This document shows, piece by piece, positions 1 through 5,933 of a stretch of DNA of 8,111 nucleotides. The DNA is from TC-15 sp034437275. Lineage in GTDB: Bacteria; Chloroflexota; Anaerolineae; Aggregatilineales; Aggregatilineaceae. The translations under genes were made by a program, and so were the position numbers. The notes under the pieces are model-generated. The model did no database searches. It was not told where the DNA came from and worked only from the letters and a program-made list of their open reading frames with translations. How positions within the stretch are numbered: position 1 is the stretch's first letter; every line of letters starts with the position of its first letter. The DNA lies in assembly GCA_034437275.1 (NCBI GenBank), contig DAOTUD010000170.1, positions 1-8,111 of the forward strand. The letters are read 5' to 3'.

Positions 1-1
1 C

Positions 2-2512
2 GCCGGGGCCGGCGAGGTGGGGCAGCAGATGGTCGCCGAACACCGGACCATCCCGCTGGACCACGAAACGAGTATTGTGGCCCGCGCCGCCCGCACCCGC
101 GAAGGCGTGATCGAGAACAACCTGGCCGAAACGCCGGACTTCCTGGCTAACCCGCTGCTGCCCGACACGCAAGCCGAGATGGCGATTCCGATGATGGTCG
201 GTGAAAACGTACTCGGCGTGCTGGACGTGCAGTCGCGCTACATTGGCCGCTTCACCGACGAGGACGTGCAGGTCAAGACCACGCTGGCTTCGCAGGTAGC
301 GATTGCGCTCAACAACGCCCGGCTGTTCGATAACGTGCAGCAAACCAGCTTCGACCTGGCCGAGCGCATGAAGGAGCTGTCCGCGCTGCAAGATGTCGGG
401 GCCTACGGTGAGGAAAACCTGGCCCTGTCCGAATACCTGACCCGCGTGGCGAATCGTATGCCCGCCTCGATGCAGTATCCTGATGTTTGCGTGGCGGCGA
501 TTGAATTCCGGGGCGAAGCCTACGGCGACCGCCAGGTCCTGGAGGCCCCCGCCGTGCTGTCCGCGCCGCTGTACATCGGCGAGCAAGAGGTTGGCGTGCT
601 GCGGGTCGGCTACACCGAGGAACGCGAATTCCTCCCCGAGGAGCAGCCGCACCTGAACGCGGTCGCCAACCGTGTCAGCGCCTACCTGGAGAACCGGCAG
701 TTGTTCGACCAGACGCAGCAAGCCCTGGAGCAGACCGAGTTCCTGTTCAACAGCAGCCGGACGCTGATTATGTCCAGCGATCCCGAAGACCTGCTGGCGG
801 CGATGGCCGACCGGACGCTCCAGTCTTCGCGCTGCGACGCGACCCTGTTCTTCAACACCGGCGGTACGCCTGAAAATCCGGAAGAAATGGAAGTTGTGGC
901 GCGCCTCCAGACTGCGGATGACATGCCGGCCACACCGCTGGGCACCACGTATCCCATCGAAGGCTTCCCGATGACCAACCTGCTGGCGGAACGGCCCTAC
1001 GACCTGCTCGAAGTGCCGAACACCGCCGAGAGCGAGCTGATGGACGAGGCGACGGTCGCTCTCTTCGCCCGCCGCAACATCCACGCCATCACCTTCATCC
1101 CGCTCACCACGCGCGGTGGTAACTGGGTCGGGACGCTGACGCTCGGTTGGTCCAGCCCGCACCATCTCAGCGAGGAGGAGCGCCAGCTTTACACGGTGCT
1201 GGCTCCGCAGATGGCGACGGTCATCGAGAACCAGCGCTTGCTGGACCAGACCGAACGCCGCGCGGCAGAAATGCAGACGGTGGCCGAGGTAGGGGCGGAG
1301 GCGTCCACCTCGCTCGACCCGGACAACCTGCTGCGCAATGTGGCGAACCTGACGAAAGAGCGCTTCGACCTCTATCACGCGCACATCTACCTGCTGGACG
1401 ATGCAGGCGAAAACCTGGTGCTGGCCGCCGGGGCCGGGAAAGTCGGCGAGCAGATGGTGCAAGCCGGCCACCGTATCCCCTTCGACCAGGTGCACAGCCT
1501 GGTGGCGCAGGCCGCCCGCCGGCGCGAGAGTGTGGTCACCAACAACGTCACGCGCGCCGAGGACTTCCTGCCCAACCCGCTGCTCCCGGCCACCAAGTCG
1601 GAGATGGCCATCCCCATGATCGCCGGTGAGAACCTGGTAGGCGTGCTGGACGTGCAGTCGGATGTCGCCAACCGCTTCACCGCACAGGACGTCAACGTGA
1701 AGACCACGCTGGCCTCCCAGGTCGCGGTCTCCATCCAAAACGCGCAGCTCTTCCGCGAACAGGTGGAGGTCGCCGAGCAGTTGCGCGAGGTGGACCGCCT
1801 CAAGAGCGAGTTCATCGCCAGCATGAGCCACGAGCTGCGCACCCCGCTCAACTCGATCATCGGGTATGCGGAAGTGCTGCTCGACGGCATCGACGGTGAA
1901 TTGACCGACGACATGGAAGAGGATGTCGGGGCCATTCACGGCAGTGGTAGGCACCTGCTCAACCTGATTAACGACATCCTCGACCTGGCCAAGATCGAGG
2001 CGGGCCAGATGGACCTCGTGAAAGAGGAGGTCGAAGTAACCCCGCTGATCAAGGACCTGGTCAACACCTCCCGCATCCTGCTGCAAGACAAGCCGGTCGA
2101 GCTGGTGATGGATGTCGAGGAGAACCTGCCGAGCATCAGCGCCGACACTTTGCGGCTGCGGCAGGTCATCAGCAACCTGCTGACCAACGCGATCAAGTTC
2201 ACCGAAGAAGGCAGCGTCACCGTGCAGGTGCGCTACTACGCGCCGGACCCCGCTATGCTCGAGTTCGCCGTAGTCGACACCGGCGTCGGGATCGCCAAAG
2301 ACGACTTGCCGCACATCTTCGACCGCTTCCGCCAGGTTGACCAGTCGCACACGCGCCGGGTCGGCGGGACCGGGCTGGGCCTGTCCATCACCCGGCAGCT
2401 CATCGAGATGCACGGCGGCGATATCTGGGTCGACAGTGAGATCGGGGACGGGTCAGTCTTTGGCTTCACGCTCCCGATTGAGGATGTCCCTGTGCCTGCG
2501 CCCGGCGACTAA
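2..2512 (+). CDS. Multi-GAF sensor histidine kinase, 5' end missing
   Basis: The frame is open from the window edge, so the true start lies upstream; 836 residues are visible. Numbering here counts from the GTG at 17. Order: the C-terminal part of GAF1 (to about 105), a short GAF-like domain 2 (about 121-225), GAF3 (about 243-410), GAF4 (about 420-579), a HisKA dimerisation domain and a HATPase_c domain. The H-box reads SMSHELRTPLN with the predicted phospho-accepting His605. The N-box has Asn724 (NLLTNAIKF), G1 is DTGVGI at Asp754 and G2 is GTGLGL at 785-789, so all kinase motifs are intact. Helical linkers such as LFDQTQQALEQTE join the GAF domains. No membrane segment is visible, so it is probably cytosolic unless the missing end carries one. 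It has no receiver domain of its own; the downstream receiver genes are natural partner candidates. The ligands of the GAF domains cannot be told from sequence. Confidence 0.93.
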   Translation, partial: AGAGEVGQQMVAEHRTIPLDHETSIVARAARTREGVIENNLAETPDFLANPLLPDTQAEMAIPMMVGENVLGVLDVQSRYIGRFTDEDVQVKTTLASQVAIALNNARLFDNVQQTSFDLAERMKELSALQDVGAYGEENLALSEYLTRVANRMPASMQYPDVCVAAIEFRGEAYGDRQVLEAPAVLSAPLYIGEQEVGVLRVGYTEEREFLPEEQPHLNAVANRVSAYLENRQLFDQTQQALEQTEFLFNSSRTLIMSSDPEDLLAAMADRTLQSSRCDATLFFNTGGTPENPEEMEVVARLQTADDMPATPLGTTYPIEGFPMTNLLAERPYDLLEVPNTAESELMDEATVALFARRNIHAITFIPLTTRGGNWVGTLTLGWSSPHHLSEEERQLYTVLAPQMATVIENQRLLDQTERRAAEMQTVAEVGAEASTSLDPDNLLRNVANLTKERFDLYHAHIYLLDDAGENLVLAAGAGKVGEQMVQAGHRIPFDQVHSLVAQAARRRESVVTNNVTRAEDFLPNPLLPATKSEMAIPMIAGENLVGVLDVQSDVANRFTAQDVNVKTTLASQVAVSIQNAQLFREQVEVAEQLREVDRLKSEFIASMSHELRTPLNSIIGYAEVLLDGIDGELTDDMEEDVGAIHGSGRHLLNLINDILDLAKIEAGQMDLVKEEVEVTPLIKDLVNTSRILLQDKPVELVMDVEENLPSISADTLRLRQVISNLLTNAIKFTEEGSVTVQVRYYAPDPAMLEFAVVDTGVGIAKDDLPHIFDRFRQVDQSHTRRVGGTGLGLSITRQLIEMHGGDIWVDSEIGDGSVFGFTLPIEDVPVPAPGD

Positions 2513-2551
2513 ACCCGCCGGGGCCGGCTGGGACACACCGTGATTACACGA

Positions 2552-2583
2552 GGGAGGCGGCGTTATGATAGACGTCGCCTCTC
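2552..2583 (+). terminator. Hairpin after the kinase gene
   Basis: The arms 2552-2563 and 2572-2583 pair over 12 bp with two G-U pairs around an 8-base loop. It lies 40 bases after the kinase stop and just before a promoter candidate, a fitting place for a terminator. There is no T-tract after it, so it may be a weak or factor-assisted terminator, or only a transcript-end stabiliser. Confidence 0.4.
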
Positions 2584-2585
2584 CA

Positions 2586-2615
2586 ATGACGACAACAGGG
2601 TTCTCATGGTATCAT
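2586..2615 (+). promoter_or_regulatory. Candidate extended -10 promoter for the PLP-receiver gene
   Basis: TGGTATCAT at 2607-2615 matches the extended -10 form TGnTATAAT with one mismatch in the hexamer. ATGACG at 2586-2591 matches 4 of 6 bases of TTGACA at an 18-base spacing. Transcription would start near 2622, about 40 bases before the ATG at 2664. If it is real, the fusion gene can be expressed apart from the kinase gene. Seen by eye against the general sigma-70 consensus only. Confidence 0.45.
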
Positions 2616-2663
2616 GGGGGCACATGCACACGGATGAATTGATCACAAAGGATAGCTGATTGC

Positions 2664-4808
2664 ATGTCTTCGCGAATGAAAACGATTGTTTGCCTGGATT
2701 GTGGGCACGAACTGCCCACCGATCCACTGCCTACCCAATGCCCGGAGTGCGCGTCGGTCTGGCTGGATGTCCGCTACGACTACGACCAGACGGGGCCGGT
2801 GTGGCAGGCGGGCTTGGCAGAACGCGATACGAGCTTATGGCGCTACCAGGAACTGCTGCCGCTGTTGGATACCAGCCAGATCGTGTCGATGGGCGAAGGT
2901 TGGACGCCGCTGATCCGGGCCAGGGGCCTGGGGCAAGAGTTGGAACACGATGATATTTTCATCAAAGACGAGCGCCAGTCGCCCACCGGCAGCTTCAAGG
3001 ACCGGCAGGGTGCGCTGACGATCTCCTATCTCCAGTCGCGCGGCATCGACGAGTGTGTGATGGCTTCGACCGGCAACAAAGCGGCGGCGTATGCGGCCTT
3101 TTGCGCGCGGGCTGGCATCCGGCTGTGGATTTTCCTGACCAGCACCGTGCCCGCCGAGAAACTGCGCGAACTGGCGCTGTATGGCGCGGAAGTGGTCAAG
3201 ATCACCGGCACGTACGACCAGGCCAAGACGGTCGCCCAGGATTTCGCCCAGCGCCGCAAGCTGTATTATGACGCCGGCGCGCAGTCCATCCCCGGGCGTG
3301 AATCCTTCAAGACCATCGCCTACGAAATCGCCGAACAACTGGCCCGCCAGCTGCCGGTCGAGGGCGGCAAGTGGCGCGTGCCGGACTGGTACATCCAGGC
3401 CGTCAGCGGCGGCATTGGCCCGCTGGGCGTGTGGAAGGGCTTCCAGGAACTGCACCAGATGGGCCTGATCGACCGGATGCCCAAGCTGGGCCTCATCCAG
3501 TCCGAAGGCTGCGCGCCGATGGCGACCGCGTGGCGCTTCAAGCTCGAAACCGCCGACCCGGTGGTGCCGCACACACGCATCGCGGTGCTCGCCACCGGCG
3601 ACCCGGGGCGCACTTATTCCATTCTGCGCACCGCCTGCCTGGAGACTGGCGGCACGATGATCTCGGTGTCGGATGGCGAGGCCTTTCGTTCGATGCGCCG
3701 CCTGGCGCGCGTCGAGGGCTACAGCATGGAGCCGGCGGCAGCGGTCGCGTTCGGCGGTGTCGAGAAGCTGATCAAGGAAGGGATCATCAGCCAGGACGAG
3801 ACCGTCGTGGTCAATTGTTCCGGCCACACCTTCCCCGCCGAGAAGCACATCCTCGAGGAGCAGTACGTGCTCGACCTGCAGTTCGGCGAGGACCACCCAA
3901 CGGCCAGCCACACCCAGCTTGAGGACGGACTGGGCGCGGCGCTGGAACGGCTCGACGAGCAGGTGACGACCGTCGTCGTGATCGACGACAACCCGCGCGA
4001 CAGCCGCCTGATCCGCCGCTTGCTGCAAGCGCACAAGAATTACCGCGTCTTCGAGGTCAACAGCCCGCTGGATGGGCTGGATATCGTGCGCCAGCGCAAG
4101 CCGGACCTGGTGGTCATGGACCTGACCATGCCCGACCTGGACGGCTTCAGTATGCTCGAATCGTTCAAGACCGACCCCGAAACGGCCCACATCCCGGTGG
4201 TGGTGGTGTCGGCCAAGTCGCTGACCGCTGCCGACCGCGCACGGCTCGAAGGACGGGCCGAATCGCTGTGGCAGAAGGGGAACTTCAACACGCGCGAGCT
4301 GGTCGAGCACGTGGTGAGCACCCTGGGCGGGGATCTGACCGATGCGCCCGACGAACTGGCCGCGGCGACCGACGGGCAGGTCGTGACCGCGTCCAAGGAA
4401 TCCATCGGCAAGCAGCCGTCCAAGCCCGCCGCGCCGTCGCATGATGTGCTGGTCATCGACGACGACCGGCGCGATGCGCGGCTGATCCGCCGCCTGCTCG
4501 AAGCGACCGGTCGCTACCGGGTGCACGAGGCCTTCACCGGCGAGGCGGGCTGGAACAGCATCCAGCAGCAGAAGCCGGACCTGCTCGTGCTGGACTTGAT
4601 GCTGCCCGATACCTCTGGCGAAGCGCTGCTGGAGCGCCTGAAAAACAACGACGACACCCGCGATATCCCCGTAGTGGTGCTGACGGCCAAAGACATTGGC
4701 GCTGCCGAGCGCGAGCAGTTATTGGGCAAGATCATCTCGTTGTTCGAAAAGGCCAATCTCGACCGGCGGGCGTTGGTGGATTACGTCAACGAAACACTGA
4801 GCGACTAG
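2664..4808 (+). CDS. Threonine-synthase-like PLP enzyme fused to two receiver domains
   Basis: This 714-residue protein has three parts. Residues 1-40 are a zinc ribbon (Cys10, Cys13, Cys26, Cys29) like that at the N-terminus of many threonine synthases. Residues about 55-410 are a fold-type II PLP enzyme. Lys112 in SPTGSFKDR is the expected Schiff-base lysine, Asn138 in STGNK should contact the PLP ring, and SGGIGP at 248-253 is the phosphate-binding loop. Receiver 1 (about 434-550) has Asp441/Asp442, acceptor Asp486, Ser516 and Lys538. Receiver 2 (about 595-712) has Asp599/Asp600, acceptor Asp644, Thr674 and Lys696. A linker of about 45 residues rich in Ala, Asp and Ser separates the receivers. 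Threonine synthase makes threonine from O-phosphohomoserine, but the loop and the C-terminal SGHTFPAEKH differ from the usual enzyme, so another substrate (for example in the related cysteate synthase group) is possible. The start is favoured by AAAGGA at 2647-2652, 11 bases upstream. No frameshift or clear internal start is seen at the junction, so the fusion looks genuine. Confidence 0.88.
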   Translation: MSSRMKTIVCLDCGHELPTDPLPTQCPECASVWLDVRYDYDQTGPVWQAGLAERDTSLWRYQELLPLLDTSQIVSMGEGWTPLIRARGLGQELEHDDIFIKDERQSPTGSFKDRQGALTISYLQSRGIDECVMASTGNKAAAYAAFCARAGIRLWIFLTSTVPAEKLRELALYGAEVVKITGTYDQAKTVAQDFAQRRKLYYDAGAQSIPGRESFKTIAYEIAEQLARQLPVEGGKWRVPDWYIQAVSGGIGPLGVWKGFQELHQMGLIDRMPKLGLIQSEGCAPMATAWRFKLETADPVVPHTRIAVLATGDPGRTYSILRTACLETGGTMISVSDGEAFRSMRRLARVEGYSMEPAAAVAFGGVEKLIKEGIISQDETVVVNCSGHTFPAEKHILEEQYVLDLQFGEDHPTASHTQLEDGLGAALERLDEQVTTVVVIDDNPRDSRLIRRLLQAHKNYRVFEVNSPLDGLDIVRQRKPDLVVMDLTMPDLDGFSMLESFKTDPETAHIPVVVVSAKSLTAADRARLEGRAESLWQKGNFNTRELVEHVVSTLGGDLTDAPDELAAATDGQVVTASKESIGKQPSKPAAPSHDVLVIDDDRRDARLIRRLLEATGRYRVHEAFTGEAGWNSIQQQKPDLLVLDLMLPDTSGEALLERLKNNDDTRDIPVVVLTAKDIGAAEREQLLGKIISLFEKANLDRRALVDYVNETLSD

Positions 4809-4829
4809 TTTATGGACCCTGTGGATGGG

Positions 4830-4847
4830 GGAGGGGATGAATTTGTG
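4830..4847 (+). promoter_or_regulatory. Ribosome binding site deciding a GTG start
   Basis: GGAGGGG at 4830-4836 lies 8 bases before the GTG at 4845. The in-frame ATG at 4812 starts three bases after the previous stop and has no purine-rich site before it. Starting at 4845 also gives the usual receiver N-terminus (MATILMIEDD) without an 11-residue Gly/Asp-rich extension. Confidence 0.7.
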
Positions 4848-5213
4848 GCCACGATTCTGATGATTGAAGACGATCCGAAATTTGCGCGGCTGGTCGAGAA
4901 GATTATGCGGCCCTGTGGCCATACGATCGTGCATGCCGGGGCGGGGTTGGACGGTCTGCAAGCGACCGAAAACACTTCCTTCGACCTGGTGCTGCTCGAT
5001 ATGGACCTGCCGGACCTGGATGGGAAGGTGGTGGCGACCTCGCTCCGTGCGCGTCCAGGGATGCAAAATGTCCCGATCGTGGCTGTCACAGCGCAGTCTG
5101 ATGCGATTGCGCGCCGTTTGGCGCTGGCGTTTGGGTGCGATGGCTTTATCCCCAAGCCCATCGACACCCGCGAATTCCCGGTTCAGGTACGCGCGTATCT
5201 CGGAGCCGACTAG
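4845..5213 (+). CDS. Single-domain response regulator (receiver only)
   Basis: This is a 122-residue protein made of one receiver domain and nothing else. The acidic pocket is Glu8-Asp9-Asp10, the phospho-acceptor is Asp52 in LLDMDLPDLDG, the switch residue is Thr82 (VAVTAQ) and the conserved lysine is Lys104 (FIPKPID). All key residues are present, so it should accept phosphate from a histidine kinase. With no output domain it must act by protein contact or as an intermediate phosphate carrier. It begins 36 bases after the PLP-receiver fusion gene and is probably co-transcribed with it. Its stop codon TAG lies inside the left copy of an 8-bp direct repeat that flanks a palindromic element. 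A longer form from the ATG at 4812 (133 residues) is possible but lacks a ribosome binding site. Confidence 0.9.
   Translation: MATILMIEDDPKFARLVEKIMRPCGHTIVHAGAGLDGLQATENTSFDLVLLDMDLPDLDGKVVATSLRARPGMQNVPIVAVTAQSDAIARRLALAFGCDGFIPKPIDTREFPVQVRAYLGAD
5206..5213. repeat. Left copy of direct repeat CCGACTAG (candidate target-site duplication)
   Basis: This 8-mer overlaps the last two codons and the stop of the receiver gene and recurs exactly at 5369-5376, on the other side of the palindromic element. The bases outside the 8-mer differ, as expected of a duplication of fixed length. Caution: CGACTAG also occurs at 4802-4808, at another gene end. Confidence 0.55.
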
Positions 5214-5368
5214 AGGGGGTTATGCTAGATATCCTGGCGCGTGTGTCGATGGTTTACCCCTCCCTAAATCCCTCCCCGCGAACGGAGAGGGACTTTGGGT
5301 CCCGGTTTGTTTCCCCCTCTCCGCGCGCGGGGAGGGGGCCAGGGGGAGGGGTAAAACTAGCATAACGC
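5214..5368. mobile_element. Nested palindromic, MITE-like element
   Basis: About 155 bp made mostly of inverted repeats. Near the ends are 10-bp perfect repeats, GTTATGCTAG at 5219-5228 and CTAGCATAAC at 5357-5366. Inside are a 12-bp pair (5253-5264 with 5344-5355), an 11-bp pair (5270-5280 with 5326-5336) and a 9-bp pair (5283-5291 with 5315-5323). The whole can fold into one long cruciform. An exact 8-bp direct repeat sits on both sides. It encodes no protein; open frames through it are low-complexity Pro/Arg/Gly strings. C/T-G/A palindromes of this kind are, from memory, common between genes in some GC-rich bacteria and are often mis-called as small proteins. It could be a non-autonomous transposable element or a structured intergenic repeat; as RNA it may also act as a barrier between the two receiver genes. 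Confidence 0.65.
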
Positions 5369-5376
5369 CCGACTAG
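5369..5376. repeat. Right copy of direct repeat CCGACTAG
   Basis: Exact match to 5206-5213. Joining the flanks with only one copy gives a receiver gene with the same C-terminus and stop codon, so an insertion here would have left the protein unchanged. Confidence 0.55.
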
Positions 5377-5408
5377 CTTTTCGTGTGGAATGTGGCCTGG
5401 AGATGTTC

Positions 5409-5777
5409 ATGTCAGAAAAACGCATCCTATATGTAGAAGACAACTTTCAGAACAAGCGCCTGGTGCGCAAAATCTTGAAGTCGCGCGGCTTCGAAATCCT
5501 CGAAGCAGAGGACGGGTTGACCGGCGTCGAGATGGCGACCAACGAAAACCCGGACCTGATCCTGATGGATATCAGTTTGCCGGGCATTGATGGCGTCGAG
5601 GCGACGCAGCGCATCAAAGCCCATAACGGCACCGCGATGATCCCCATCATTGCGCTGACGGCCAACGCCATGCGCGGCGACCGCGAGCGCTTTCTGGCGG
5701 CGGGCTGCGACGATTACCTGCCCAAGCCGATCAGCACGCGCGATCTGCTGGCGATGATCAACAAGTTTTTTGACTGA
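5409..5777 (+). CDS. Single-domain response regulator, DivK-like
   Basis: A 122-residue stand-alone receiver. Glu10-Asp11 form the acidic pocket, Asp54 in LMDISLPGIDG is the phospho-acceptor, Thr84 (IIALTANAM) the switch and Lys106 (YLPKPIS) the conserved lysine. The ALTANAM and AGCDDYLPKPI signatures are typical of DivK-like receivers and of receivers on hybrid kinases, which work as phosphate shuttles or by binding kinases. The start at 5409 is chosen because GGAG at 5399-5402 lies 6 bases before it; in-frame starts at 5385 (GTG) and 5403 (ATG) have no such site. A palindromic element separates it from the receiver gene upstream, and it may now depend on read-through or its own promoter. 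The output is unknown; partners are probably the kinase at the left of the window or others elsewhere in the genome. Confidence 0.92.
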   Translation: MSEKRILYVEDNFQNKRLVRKILKSRGFEILEAEDGLTGVEMATNENPDLILMDISLPGIDGVEATQRIKAHNGTAMIPIIALTANAMRGDRERFLAAGCDDYLPKPISTRDLLAMINKFFD

Positions 5778-5782
5778 TCCCC

Positions 5783-5815
5783 CCACCCGGTCGTGTGAAC
5801 GGCGGCGACGGGGGG
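5783..5815 (+). terminator. Weak hairpin after the DivK-like gene
   Basis: The arms 5783-5793 and 5806-5815 pair with one bulge and one mismatch, starting 6 bases after the stop codon. There is no T-tract. The rest of the gap up to 5860 is G-rich with no other structure I can support. A terminator role is plausible by position only. Confidence 0.3.
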
Positions 5816-5869
5816 TGAGGGCGGTGTGGCTGGTGGTTGCGCCTGGCCGTTGGCGGTCGGGCGCGCATG

Positions 5870-5919
5870 TTTCCTAAAATCATGATAAGATACGAGTAAA
5901 TCGACGTGAATTTAGGAAA
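5870..5919 (+). promoter_or_regulatory. Candidate promoter bracketed by a 9-bp inverted repeat
   Basis: TTTCCTAAA at 5870-5878 and TTTAGGAAA at 5911-5919 are a perfect inverted repeat with a 32-base spacer. The spacer holds TGATAAGAT at 5883-5891, an extended -10-like element (TGn plus 4 of 6 hexamer bases); no good -35 is visible. Half-sites on both sides of a -10 would suit an operator, possibly with DNA looping. The right arm ends 14 bases before the ATG at 5934, so an RNA hairpin in the leader is the other option. This AT-rich patch stands out in a GC-rich region. Confidence 0.4.
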
Positions 5920-5933
5920 ACGCGAGGGCAGCC

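Noticed and set aside
3880..3970. Possible frameshift or separate start between the PLP domain and receiver 1
   Set aside because: The frame is continuous with ordinary GC-rich codon use. The only start near the receiver (GTG at 3963) has no good ribosome binding site.
2835..4526. Long open frame of 563 codons on the - strand
   Set aside because: It lies wholly antisense to the PLP-receiver gene, whose domains are clear. The translation is rich in Arg, His, Ala and Gly with no recognisable motif, as expected from the mirror of GC-rich codons.
5219..5366. CRISPR array or tandem-repeat locus
   Set aside because: The repeats are inverted and nested, not regularly spaced direct repeats with unique spacers.
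5135..5376. Short + strand frames running through the palindrome
   Set aside because: They read across the end of the receiver gene into the repeat and give Ser/Pro/Arg/Gly-rich strings, a known kind of false protein call over such repeats.
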